A stretch of 64,000 nucleotides of DNA from Melieria omissa (taxonomy: Eukaryota > Arthropoda > Insecta > Diptera > Ulidiidae): contig OZ020268.1 of the NCBI GenBank assembly GCA_963971225.1, positions 36,543,848 through 36,607,847 on the forward strand, written 5' to 3'. Positions 1-11,172 of the stretch are shown in pieces. The stretch's first letter is position 1, and each line of letters begins with the position of its first letter. A program made the translations under genes and the position numbers. The notes beneath the pieces were generated by a model, which was given only the letters and a program-made list of their open reading frames with translations, was not told the DNA's origin and searched no databases.

Positions 1-111
1 AATGCTACATTTTTGTAGGTTTTTAACATCTTAACATCTGATCCTTCAAGAATACACCATTGATTCACATCATTCTTATTTTTTTCCGTCAACTATGACA
101 AAACTGAATAA

Positions 112-411
112 TTAACCTTCCGATGCCCAACAAGGTCCATAGGGACCTATGGCGTTTTTAAAAGCAATTATTTTGTATTGTATACGTTTTTGCCTATCTG
201 TCTGTAGTAAAAAATAAAAACGTTTACTAAAAAATATACACGAAGCTTAGCCTTTCAGTATTCCAAACACATCTACACACATTATTTAACATTACATTAC
301 ATTAACTACATTACACAATTACACGCCGTATATGGAATATTACAAAAGAGGTCCCAGGGGAACTTGTTGGGCTTTGGCCGTTTAAAAAATTGTCGGTTAT
401 CGGAGGGTTAA
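112..411. mobile_element. Short TTAA-flanked MITE (piggyBac-like target)
   Basis: The segment is bounded by TTAA at 112-115 and 408-411. Immediately inside are imperfect inverted ends, CCTTCCGAT (116-124) and ATCGGAGGG (399-407). A second inverted pair lies a little further in, GCCCAACAAG (about 125-134) and CTTGTTGGGC (about 363-372). TTAA duplication is the hallmark of the piggyBac superfamily, so a nonautonomous piggyBac-like MITE is inferred. No transposase is present. Confidence 0.5.
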
Positions 412-2750
412 ACACTGATAAATTAGGTCATAGCAAACTGTATAATTGTATGATATATGATTTTATAATAACATCTATCAACTGTGGCTCTGGTTACCGT
501 ACCCAGGTGAGTCTTTCAGCACTCGAGCTAATTTCTATCAAAGAGCTAAACCATATAATAAATTGCTTGCTCATTAAGCTAAGCTTAGCGGTTCTCACAG
601 CTGTGAGCGGAAAGCAAATTTGAACAATCTCAATTATTGCTTGCTCTAGTATTTATGACCCATTTTTTACGCACGAAAAAGTAAATTTCAAATATTTTTC
701 ATAAATACTTTGTCAAAATTAGAATTTGCTTAGATTTGAAGCTGTTGTTATTTGTTTTTGTTTTCTAATACGTACAGGTAAGAGTTACTAGAATTTTTGA
801 AAAATCACTGCGTTGTAAGGAAGATGTGTTGGTTTTCAAAATGGGCTTAATTCTTCAATTGTTGTTGTTTATAGCCTGTTATCGCTTCCCCACCTATTAA
901 CACATCTCTTTTTGTGAAAGAATTGCGGCAGGAATATGAGAATTGCGGCACGAATTGATGTTCCGGGCAAGTTTATTAAGAATGATTTTCAATGGAACGT
1001 GTATATGGATTCTCGAAAGAAGAAGCCAAGTGCCTCGGCTTTCTAAAGAAATATTTCATAATAATAATTTATACCACCTACTATATTCCCGAACAAAAGT
1101 AGTGTTTAACTTGCACCTGTGTATACGGTTTCGAAAACCTATTTGAAACATCGCTGCAACGTGGCATACGTGACCATATTTTACAGATACCTTTTCGGTA
1201 ATTGTTCAAAGGAGATAAACACACTGATGCGATCACTCCAGGTATTCCTCCGGGCAGGTATTTCCCTTGCCTCCTTGCAGATACTATCCGCAGCAACTCT
1301 CATCTTGATGGATTCAAGGCAGGAGTCCACAACGTCTGCAATCGAAATCCTGTCTTCATACATATAGATCCTTTCTGGACCAATTGATGCTTTTCCTTAA
1401 TCCCCTGCGCGTTTGTTCGTATATTAAAATTAAACTTATACACTGTGCTCATTTTCTGGAGATTCTGTCTCAAGGCCAACTTTTTTTACTGACATAATAT
1501 CATCGATATTTGGTTGTCTGTTTTAGTGTCAACATTTAAAATTGAAAAAAACAATTATTGTGTATAAATAAATATTGTGTATATGATTAGCTGCATGTAC
1601 TCAAGCAATGTTTTTCTAGGTTTGTTTTAATTTTTAGAAAACCATTTAAAACCCCATACTTTGCTATTAAGCTTACGCTTTTTTAGTAAAGCTTACGCAT
1701 AGCCACGGTATCCTTCTTTATAATTCTCTTTGCTTCTTTCACAACTGACTTATCAATTGTTGGTAAAAAAAACTATTGATAGCAAGTAAAATTCTTATAA
1801 AAAGCATCGAGGAAAAATTAGTACTTCTGATGGCAAAAAGTATCGAGTATTGACTTTTTCAAACAAGGATCACCATGCATGGGTCTTTGATTTGATCTTG
1901 ATTAATATGAATGTGTGAAAACCAATTGTATCAATCAATCAACTTCAATTAAAATGCAATTAAGACCTTAATTAATAAGTTTATGAGAATAAGTGTTCGT
2001 GGTAAATATGGGTTCAAAAGTAGTTTATTTTGGCTATGAAAAGAAAGCTATAAGCCTATATTTGATCTTATTGGTCAAGGATCTACACTGATTTGTTTAC
2101 AAAACGACTAAATTCAATGATATATTTGACCTATTGCTTCTGACAAAAGGATAAACACACAAATATCTCGTTTGACCAGATAATTTCCAGATCAAATCAT
2201 TGTTTCCAGAACAAGACAAACCATACTCAGTCAGCAAGTCAGTACTCGAAAGCACAAAGATCTTAACTAACGAAAGTATTGAGTCATAGGTTAACTGTCA
2301 CATATGAAGTGAGTGAGAGAGCTCTAGATTTATGAAAAGTAAGAATAAATATAAAATGGAAAAATACAAATTCATTATTGTCTCAGAAAAAACAAATATC
2401 GTAGCAAATACCTTTGCAAAATTACTACAATGGCAATTGCAATTTTTGAGCAGTGACAGGTGTTATCACAGATGGCATATGTTGAAATTTGGTAACATGT
2501 GCAGAACTTAAGCTCCAACCAGATACCATTGGTTGTGTATTCAAATGGAACGCTGTTTTACGTAGTTTTCTAATCAAACTTTGAATACTTTAATAACAAC
2601 TTAAGAAATCAGACGTCAGGTTTTGGCAAATCAATCATAAAAAACAAAAATATTGGCAATATTTGTGCGCATCTCTTTCATAAAAGTACATTGAAAAAAA
2701 AGTCACCCTAGCTCAGCAGATGTAGTTTTGTAGCGCGTGTCAGAGGATCA
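412..2750. other. AT-rich noncoding DNA, nothing recognised
   Basis: Only short open frames without recognisable motifs occur here. The stretch at 930-1390 is less AT-rich and has overlapping frames on both strands, but no known domain was seen in any of them. No inverted ends or tandem structure were noticed. Confidence 0.5.
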
Positions 2751-3125
2751 TTGAACTTATTTTACTTACTTACTTACTTTCCCTGCCTAATCGGTACCCA
2801 GGCAAAAAGGATGGGGCTGTTTTCGAACGACTTCTGTCGCAGCTGTCTGGACGAGGAGGAGGAAGAAAATATTCCTCACTTCCTATGTTACTGTCCTGCT
2901 TTATCCAGAAGAAGGCAGACCTACTTAGGCAACTTCTTCTTCGGAAGTCTAGAAGATCTAGCTGATAAGACCATACGCCGTCTACTAAGCTTCGTTCATA
3001 GCTCCAATTGGAGTGAGCGAAATGATGCTCGATCTCATGTGGTATCACAATGGGCCGCCTGGCCTAAGTGTGCTCTCCTGGGGCAGCCACACCTACCTAC
3101 CTACCTACTTACTTTCCCAGGTGAT
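2751..3125 (+). mobile_element. 3' end of a non-LTR retrotransposon (LINE), RNase H-type
   Basis: An open frame on the plus strand encodes the C-terminal part of a LINE ORF2. It has the knuckle-like pattern FCRSC followed by an acidic run and HFLCYCPAL, then RRRQTYLG. This pattern is common at the C-terminus of I/R1/LOA-type LINE polyproteins. It is followed by a noncoding-looking tail, TGTGGTATCACAATGGGCC (from 3038), then GGCCTAAGTGTG, then ACCT repeats to about 3110. The upstream polymerase is absent, so the copy is severely 5'-truncated. The same 3' segment recurs on the minus strand near 27.3 kb, and its tail recurs in the SINE at 60.4 kb. The clade is inferred from motifs only. Confidence 0.7.
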
Positions 3126-4035
3126 AATGGCAAATCTTTGAAGACCTTTTAGAAATCGGCATAACATTGTAGATCTTTGCTCCAGTCAGTATGAACGTGC
3201 AATCATGCATGCATCACAACCTTTAAGACATCTTTCAAAGGTTTAAGCATCAAATAAAGGTAAAGGTTCAAATTTAAATATTTGATGATGTTTGTAATTC
3301 AAAACAAAAATCAAAAAACTTTGCAAGCAATTATTTAGGAGTTCAGCTACTAAAAATTAGAGTAAGTTGAATCAACTGGCACATCACTTCAAACTGATTT
3401 TTATTGATGGCTTTTTTAAATAAAAATCACCAATAATGTTATCATTGGACAACTCAAATAAAAATCGAAAAAAACTGTTACTTGTGAACTAATAAGAAAA
3501 AAATTAAAAATAATTGTTAGTACAGGATTTTTAAGTGGGCCTTTTTATTTCACTTGGGCCTTTTGGTTGATTTTGGGTAATTGAGTCTTATTCTATTCAA
3601 AATTGGAAAATCTGAAGTAACTTTTTGAAGGTCATCGATACAAATTTCAATATCTATAAAAGTTATTTCAATATTTAAAAATTGCAATATCTATAAAAGT
3701 TTCAAATTCGGAGCGAAAACGTGATGGAGTGTGCTCAATTTCGTTTTGATTTTGTCAATTTTCGAAAACGGAATCGTTTGAAATGATATGTGCCGGAAAA
3801 CCGAAATTCCGTTTTCGTTGCGATTAGAAAACGAAACGAAACGTTTCAACTTAAAAAGAAATTTTGAACGTGAAAAAGTTGAGGAAGTTTTCAACAATAT
3901 TACTGGCTCACTGACTAACATAGAACTATGCAAGCCGATAGTGGGCATAGTTCACAACCTGTTAACCAATAGGGTTACAACTCCTCCACTGTAGCACTGT
4001 ACTCTTGCAAAAAAGCAGTTGGCAAGAAATGTGGT
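3126..4035. other. AT-rich noncoding DNA with dispersed repeat
   Basis: No gene was seen. The segment near 3536-3670 (beginning GTGGGCCTTTTTATTTCACTT) is repeated, diverged, near 5433-5560, which marks an unclassified dispersed repeat. Confidence 0.45.
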
Positions 4036-4770
4036 ATCCAATCACGTATCATGTACTGGATTTACATCTCCGTGATTAGGCCCGTTTTTTCCTATGGAGC
4101 AGTAGTATGGTGGACTGCCCTGGATAAGGTGGTTAACCAGAAACTTCTGGACTCAGTCCAAAGAACGGCGGCGCTCATAATAACTTGAGCATTCGATCAA
4201 CACCATCCAGAGGGCTCTACGCCCTGCTCCACTTTCTTCCTATTGACCTCTTGGGTAAACAAGCTCCAACCCTCTCTGCAGTGAGACTAAATACCATCAA
4301 AAGATGGACATGTACTGATTTCGGTTACTGCCAGATCCTAGGCTGTTCACCTGACTTGCCTGACAACATATACTATCGCTACCATCATATCTGTTCGACT
4401 CTAAATTCTCAACCCTCATACCTCATAGACAGGAGTGAGAACAAGACACGATTTCTATACAGACAGCTCCAAGCTAGATGGCAGAGTAGGGGGGTATGGT
4501 TCACATTTTCACTGACAGCCAGGCAGCAATTAAAGCCCTAAATAAGGTCTCAACCACATGGAAAGTGGTTGCTCTTTGCCGCTTCCTCGATATGGGCAAC
4601 AGGCGATGCCAAGAGGAGAACACTTGTACCATAACCAAACAGCCAAACAGCCAATCCTAGGCGAACAATCCTAGGAACGGTACGTACCCTGACAGACTAT
4701 GGCCTAAGTGTGTCTTTCAGCAAATCCCATGCCAACACAGCCACAAGACCTAACCTAACAAAACCTGTAA
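4036..4770 (+). pseudogene. LINE ORF2 relic: RT thumb region fused to broken RNase H
   Basis: The plus strand encodes VIRPVFSYGAVVWW at about 4072-4113, the conserved segment after the palm of I/R1/LOA-type reverse transcriptases, followed by SVQRTAALIIT and a stop. A shifted frame from about 4188 continues with ALLHFLPIDLLGKQ, matching the LETLL..PLDI..K pattern of these elements. RNase H follows: FYTDSSKLDGRVG near 4455-4490 holds the first catalytic Asp. It is then joined almost directly to HIFTDSQAAIKAL (about 4500-4541), which normally lies some 40-50 residues later. An internal deletion is therefore inferred. The typical WVPGH motif is missing. The 3' tail contains GGCCTAAGTGTGTCT, as in the SINE at 60.4 kb, and ends in CCTAACCTAAC. 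The element is dead and no intact reading frame exists. Confidence 0.75.
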
Positions 4771-5879
4771 AAATTCCAATCTACATTGTTAGCAAAAATG
4801 AGTAAATTAGAGAGAGTGAGATTCCGACATGTCCATTGGGTTGAAATTGTCTTTCAGAATGCGGCGTTTTACTATTTCCAATTTTCTTCTTTCTTTTTCT
4901 TCTAAATACAGTAAACTCGCAAAGAAAATGCTCATCATGTAAGATATTCAATTTTCTGTTAACGTTGCGAAACAAATTTTATAGACGTCAAGAAAAAATC
5001 AACTTGAATTTTATTTCGAATTGAAGTCAAATCGTCCGTTTTGTTGCACACCCCCAAAAATTCGTACGATTTCAAATTCCGATTTCGATTTGAAATCGTG
5101 CGATTTGCAGCACATGCCTGTATGTTTTGTTTATGTGTTAAAAAATAATTTTTCAAAAACATAAAATTGCTTTTCGACCCCTTTTGCTCTTTTTTAGTTA
5201 AATTGTAGCACTCAAATTTTTAGTTGAGTGGCAACATCAAAGTCGTTTGACTAACAAATGAGCGCCAAAAAGCAGGCAAAGGTTTATGGTGACAAGGCTA
5301 AATCTACATCTTGCATAAACATGAAAATTTTAATACTCCACAAAAGTAATGTTTTCTCTTTGTGTTAAAAAATTATTTGTAAAAAACCCAAAAACCACAC
5401 TTTTCACTTTTTAGATTTATTTGGATCAAAAGTGGGCCTTTTTATTTCACTTAGACAACTTTTGTGCAATTTTAGTCTTTTTTTAGAAAAAGCGTATAAA
5501 ACTAAAGTAACTTTTTAAAGGGCATCTGTAAAAATTTCAATGTGTAGCAAAGTTATCTTTTTTTTGTGTTAAAAACCAATTTTTACTTAAAAACAAAAGA
5601 AAATGGTCCCTACGCTCCCATTTCGTGCTTTTTTGTAAAAAATTTCGATACACAAATTTTTAGTTGAGTGGCAACATTAAAGTCGTTTGACTAACAAATG
5701 AGCGCTAAAAAGTAGGCAACAGTTAATGGCCACAAGGCCTTGCACAAACATGAAAACTGTAATACTACACAAAATGTTTAATTAGATCTCGTGTTTGACT
5801 TTTTGGTCTTTATGTCATTAGGCAGAAAATTCCATTTCTTTTGGGCAGCTAGCATTGTAATTGTAACCAAATTAACAAG
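4771..5879. repeat. Diverged direct repeat pair, unclassified
   Basis: The block starting ATTTTTAGTTGAGTGGCAAC near 5216 and running to about 5345 recurs near 5655-5780, including GTCGTTTGACTAACAAATGA and CATGAAAA(C/T)T. The spacing is about 440 bp. Part of the intervening sequence is itself a relative of 3536-3670. The two copies probably derive from a local duplication or a diverged repetitive element. No coding potential was seen. Confidence 0.5.
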
Positions 5880-6675
5880 TAACTAAAGTCTGCACTTACA
5901 GCCTACACTCTCCGCTTCCAGCACGATCGAACGCCATGCACCAGGTGGCAACGACAGCTCAGCTACTTCGTGCTCATACACAACGTTTGTCTCTGTTTCA
6001 CACGCTACCGAAAACCGGTATTAATCTAAGTTTGTTGTATCGACGCGATCTTGCAGCGCTGCACTTGCACAAACCAGCGAGTTGTGGCAAACGTGTGCGG
6101 GAATTCGACGCGAACGACTCGACGGCGAGATCATCGAACGACACAGGCTAACATTTGTTTGAGCAGTGAATTATTTATTGACGGGTCAGTGCGCGTCACG
6201 ATTATTCGATTTCACAACAGATTTCTTGTTTGAAAACAAATTTAAAATAATTATATTGTGAACAAATTGAAATTTGACAACGATTATCTATCGAGTGCGG
6301 GTTGGCCGAAAATGCAACGCGTTCAGTGTTGAATGAGCATGTCAACAGCATAATATCCAACACAACAATAAGCGAAAAGAGAAATAGTTCAAGCATAAAC
6401 GTGTTTGTGTTTATGTGAATGTTGGTTTCCAAAAAAATTAAATTAAAAAAATAATCAAAAAGACACGGCTAAAGTGCCGAAGCAGTTTTATGGTCAGTGA
6501 AAAAAGTGAAATGCACTCAAAAGCCAAATTGGTTACCTGATTGAGTGTGTTTGTGTGTGCTTATTGGTGGCATTGTTGATATTTCTGCCCGAAAACAAAT
6601 CAATTCAGTGTCTGGGCCTCGATCGCTGCACCCACAACAACTATTTCCATTTACGGACAGTACCGTTTGAAAAAG
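5880..6675 (+). other. Possible noncoding 5' exon ending at a splice donor
   Basis: This is a GC-richer block within AT-rich surroundings. It lacks a convincing long frame but carries many CAAC and CGAC motifs, looking like an insect 5' UTR. It ends at AAAAAG followed by GTGAGC (GT at 6676), close to the consensus donor. An initiator-like TCAGTG lies at 6186. Whether this is transcribed, or is joined to the exon at 53.6 kb about 47 kb away, is inference only. It could equally be an unrelated noncoding RNA or conserved regulatory sequence. Confidence 0.25.
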
Positions 6676-7564
6676 GTGAGCATGCAACGACGAGTGACTC
6701 GGTTTTTAGTCCCATGGCTTTTACATATTTTGACATGTTTCGGGGGGTTGAAGTACTCTGAGCTGGAATATGCAAATAAGCCATAACGCACATGAAACGT
6801 TCACGCTTGGAATCACATCGAATCGTGAGCGCTAAGTTGGCCTGTTAGGCTGCACCTGCACCTGCCAATTGTCAGTTGGTAGTTGACAGTTGGTATTTTT
6901 GAATGAGATTTTGGGGTCAATGATATGTTTGAGTGTTTTGCTTTTGGAAAAAAATTGTCAACCCAATGTTTTTAGAAATTATGAGCCTGGTTTGGCCAAA
7001 AGTGAACCTTAAACTTTGTAGAATACACTTAGTTTTTATTCATCGGAAACACTTTGGGTCAATTAGACCCTGTGCATTTTTAATTATCTTTACTTTCACA
7101 ATTTTTAATCTTTTGACCTAAACAAATTCTTCGGTTGTATTTTGAACATTGTTTTACTGTTCTATAAATATATCAGAGATATCTGATTTTTGTAGCCCAG
7201 GTATTGCTGCTTTTGGCAGGTTTATGGGTCTGCATGGCCCAGTTTGCTCTCTAAAAGCTTGGCGCACAAAACAACGATATTTCAAACAGAATACTGTCTT
7301 GAAGAATCAGAATTGGACTACTTTCTAGTGATTTTGTTAATTATTCCAACACTGCAGAGACCAGAAGGAGATGCTTGTTGATGCTTATTTCTATATAATT
7401 TTTTAAAGTTTTATTATTTTTAACCAAAATTAATTATTATTATTTTAATTTTTGAAATTTAGTTATTTGGTTAAGTATTTTGCGGTTTGGTTACTTCTTG
7501 TGATATGATCGATGATTATCATTTTATGTCTTTAATCAGGGGGGGGTGAAAAATTTATGTATTT
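6676..7564. other. AT-rich noncoding DNA, nothing recognised
   Basis: Short frames only. No repeat ends or recognised motifs were seen. Confidence 0.45.
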
Positions 7565-7616
7565 CATATTGCCTTGTAATTGATATAAGTATATATATCA
7601 ATTACAAGGCAATATG
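7565..7616. repeat. Perfect 23-bp palindrome with 6-nt loop
   Basis: The left arm 7565-7587 (CATATTGCCTTGTAATTGAT then ATA) is the exact reverse complement of 7594-7616, with AGTATA between. The stem is perfect and mixed in sequence, not simple AT repeat. It could form a cruciform in DNA or a tight hairpin in RNA. The total length is shorter than usual animal microRNA precursors. Confidence 0.85.
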
Positions 7617-7974
7617 GTTGGCTTTGTCATGATTTGTGTTTTTTGTTTTTGCTTGAGCGTTTTTGCGCGAGCAAAACTTTGTCGATCGAAACTTTATTTT
7701 CTTTGTTATATGGTTACATTTTGGTAACTTTTGTAGAAAAATGTGGTTCTAAAAATTTTAGTCGAATGGTGATCGCTACCAAATGCCAATTCAATGTTGC
7801 CAGATGCCTGAAGTAGTTTTCTTCTAAATATTAAAAAAGAATGAAATATGAAAAAATAATAAATAAATAATAATTAATAATTAAAATAATAATAAACAAT
7901 GAAATTATAAATGTTGAATTTTGCAAATAAATTGTTCATCATTTGCATTATCGTTGCAATTGAAGCTATAGCGT

Positions 7975-9420
7975 CATCCAACAATCTCTAAAAAATTCAG
8001 TAAAAAATCTACATCCATTAATGACCTGACGATCTTAAATCTACAAACAAACGATTGATATCTTCTAGACTTTCTCTTATATAGGGTGTTTTTTTTAGAG
8101 GTTTGTTTTTCGAATAGAGATAAAACTGGCATTTTGTGGTCAAATCTGGCAACTCTAATGTCATTTATGTTCAGTTTGGTTTGCCATTTCATCATGAACA
8201 GGTTGACAAAAGAACAACGCTTGCAAATCGTGCAAATTTATTTCGAAAATAATGGTTCAGTTCGCGAAGTTTCCATTTTATAGTCGACATAATCGTCCAT
8301 CAGAGCAATTAATTCGGTTAACCATGGGTCGTTTTCGCACTACGTTTACTCTATGTGATAATACGCATCCGCAGAGACGTCGAACAGTGCGCACCGAAAA
8401 AACAATTGCCGCTGTAGAGCAAAATGTTGAAGAGGACCCGAATGAATCGATTCGCCACCGTGCACAGCAATTGGAGCTTTGTCCATCAACTGAAAATTGG
8501 ACCTGTAGAATTGGCTTTATTCGAACCAGCCGCGGCGGCCACATGCCCGAAATCATATTTAAACATTAATGGCATAAAATTATCCTTCCAATAAAGCCAA
8601 ATTGATGGACATTAAAACGATTTTCTTGTGTTTTATTTCAATTCGAAGTTCTATACCTCTAAAAAACCATTCTTTCTCATCTTCTCTCATCATCTCTTTC
8701 TTATTCTTTCTTTAAAGATGTCAAGATTTTCTCAATTCTGGAAGAAAATCTTCTAAACTTTCTCCTAAACCATTTTTTTTAGAAGATGACGAGATTCCTA
8801 GCAATTGATACTACCAAGTTATCCAAAAATCTTGCAAAACTTCACTAAAAAATCCAAAAAAATGTCGTCAGGTCATTACTGGAACCTGACGACATAAAAT
8901 CCACAAACAAAAAATGTATATTATGTCTTTTAGATTTTCTCCTTACATTCCGTGATTTTCTCAACTCTGGGGGGAAATTTTCTAATCAGGCTTACAGTGT
9001 TGCCTCCTAAACCTTCTCCTAAATCATTATTTCTCTAAAGATTTCGAGACTGTCTCACTTCTGGGAGGATACCTTTTTCCTTTGGGAGGAAAGAATCACT
9101 AAAAAAATATATATCCACAAAGCACCTGTCGAGCTACATTCCACAAACATCAAATGTATATCTTTTAGATTTCTCCTTAGAAGTCGAAATTCTCTGCAAT
9201 CTAGGAATTCTTTTAATCAGGCAAGACTGTAAAATCTTATAATCTTTCTCTCAAAATTATTTTTTCTTAAGATGCGGAGAAAGTGTCAAGTCTGAGAGGA
9301 AATTTTCTATTCAGGCAACACTGTAAAGTCTTATACAATTTTTCCCAAGCAATTCTTTCGCCGAGATTTTCTCACATCTAGTAGGAAGACTCCTTCCTAG
9401 CTACTTTTTTTTCGAAGTTA
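7975..9420. repeat. Degenerate tandem repeat, unit about 240 bp, split by a transposon
   Basis: Recurring blocks share an order of motifs: a CTACAAACAAACG / TCCACAAACA block, TTTTAGATTTTCTCCTTA, a TCTGGGAGGAAA-like segment, TCTAATCAGGCAACACTGTAA-like sequence and CCTAAACC. Copies are recognisable near 8000-8080, 8860-8990, 9100-9240 and 9280-9400. The rosa-like element at 8082-8666 sits inside the array. Nearby single relatives may occur at about 25500 and 51000. No coding function was seen. Unit boundaries are approximate. Confidence 0.55.
8082..8666 (+). mobile_element. Internally deleted rosa-like (DD41D) Tc1/mariner element, copy 1
   Basis: The left end, GGGTGTTTTTTTTAGAGGT at 8084, has its inverted match ACCTCTAAAAAACCA at the right end (about 8655-8668), which has lost or mutated the terminal few bases. 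Inside, a transposase start encodes MNRLTKEQRLQIVQIYFENN (from 8193) and, in another frame, NRPSEQLIRLTMGRFRTTF and QRRRTVRTE, the N-terminal DNA-binding part of this family. It then jumps to the C-terminal SRGGHMPEIIFKH and a stop at about 8569. The catalytic centre is absent. A small deletion and frameshift after SVREV (about 8270-8283) separates the two N-terminal pieces. The DD41D assignment rests on my knowledge of the intact family, not on residues present here. Confidence 0.75.
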
Positions 9421-11014
9421 TGAAACAAGGTCCTGAAAATACGGGCTACTCCTCCCATAAACTAAAAAAATTATATACTTACAATAATATCATTGATTCT
9501 TAAAAAAAATGCATAAAACTATACAATTCAGGCCCTCAAAAAACTCAGGGCCGGGTAAAAACTTTCGAGATCCCTGTCCCTAATTATTTAGCAGATACGT
9601 AAATACTTGGCGCACATATTGAGTGTTATACAAGATTCCAAATAAGTGGCAACATAATTTAAGGACCTGAGGACCTAAGCTCACTTATGCAACATAATGG
9701 GGAGTTTGGGATATATACAACATATTCACTTTGTGTCTTTTAACGCTTTATCACAAAATCGATTTAACGTAATCTGTCCACTAACTGGCAGTTGAGATAT
9801 TGGATTGAAATTAAATTGAAATGAACTTAATTTAAATTTAATTCAATTTTACATATTAAATTTTATTTTGCATAAAGCTTTTGTTGATAGATGGAGAAAT
9901 GGAAAACATTTTGAAGAAATGGAAAATATTTTGTTTTGCTTTGTTCTTGTTATATACGAAAAATACTGAACGATACTTTAGGTCTTTTCAATATTTTCGT
10001 ATTTATATTTTTGAATATTTATTTATTATTGGTGTCAATACGATAATTTTAATTGGAGGCAGATATTTTATTGTGAAATAATTATCTAAGTTAGTAAACG
10101 ATTTGGTGTTCTTTATTACAACAAAGTATTACGATTTTGTTTGTAATTAACTAATAACTATAAGTTTTATTTTTAAACATGTAACTATATCTGTAAAAAA
10201 TAAATATGGTTTTAACCTTTTGTAGTGTTTTTAAAACTAGTGTAGTGTAGTTGTAGCTGAGAAGTAAGGCGGTCAAGACGGATTTAGATATTCACTGTTT
10301 TTTTTTTTATTGTTTACACATTTTCTGTTATCTTCAACCCCCTGCCGACCGGTGACTAGGTAGATTTTCATGGTTTAAGTGCATTGTTGTTTTGTTCCTT
10401 CGCTTGTTGTGCGTAGGAACTATATACGGAAATTGGGTAAAAGGGACGTGTAGATATGTATGTACATAGGTTTGTGTATATTTCGCAATATGTTTGCAAT
10501 GTAAATAAACGTAGGTACATAGGCGCTCTTGTGAATACATAGATACAAAAACATAGATGCCAAAAATAAGACAATATGAATGAAGTTGTCCAGGGACCAA
10601 AAATATATGCAAACAAAATTTCTCAGCAAGGTGAAACAAAGAGAAATTTTAGAACGGAAAGAGATTAGTTTTTTGTAATTGTGAATTTCATAAGAAATTT
10701 GTTTGAGTGACTAAGAAAATCCGCAGTATTAAATGGAGCCTAGTTACGTTTTTGTTATGATAACTTGTATAGCTATAATTTCATACTGTAGGCTTCGTTT
10801 GCCATAACTTAACAATGAGGGTTGTTCATCTTGTTTGCCAGGTTAGCCGTAACCTAACCTTTTTTTAGGTTATGGTAAATAATCCAACTTTTGTGAGGTA
10901 TAAATTTAGCATTCAGAGGTTACATTTAGATATATGAGACACCAGTGACAAGTACAAAGGGGCTTTTGCGGGTTTAACCCCTTCCACATATTTTGCCAAC
11001 ATAATAGTTGGCAA
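9421..11014. other. AT-rich noncoding DNA, nothing recognised
   Basis: Only short low-complexity frames. The segment at 10330-10640 has several overlapping minus-strand frames rich in Tyr, Ile and His, derived from ATGTATGTACATA-like sequence, and no domain. A short palindromic AGGTTA..TAACCT stretch lies near 10840-10875. Confidence 0.45.
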
Positions 11015-11164
11015 CAGGGGCGGATTTAGAAAAGTATTTTGGGGGTTTCAAAAAGTAATTCTTTAATATTCATAAAATGCCTTTTGATTTTTATTTAGTT
11101 TTAAAGTCGATCCTAATATTTCCTGGGGTGCAACCCCCAAAATACCCTCCTGAATCCGCCACTG
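11015..11164. mobile_element. 150-bp hAT-type MITE
   Basis: The left end CAGGGGCGGATTTAG and right end CTGAATCCGCCACTG are inverted repeats starting with CAG. The similarity extends inward as TATTTTGGGGGTT against AACCCCCAAAATA. Flanking 8-bp sequences GTTGGCAA (11007-11014) and GATGGCAA (11165-11172) match at 7 of 8 positions, as an old hAT target duplication would. CAGTGGCGGAT-type ends are widespread in insect hAT MITEs. No coding sequence is present. Confidence 0.85.
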
Positions 11165-11172
11165 GATGGCAA

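Noticed and set aside
6186..6222. TCAGTG initiator with a downstream promoter element
   Set aside because: The AGATT downstream motif is off the required +28 spacing; too weak to call a promoter.
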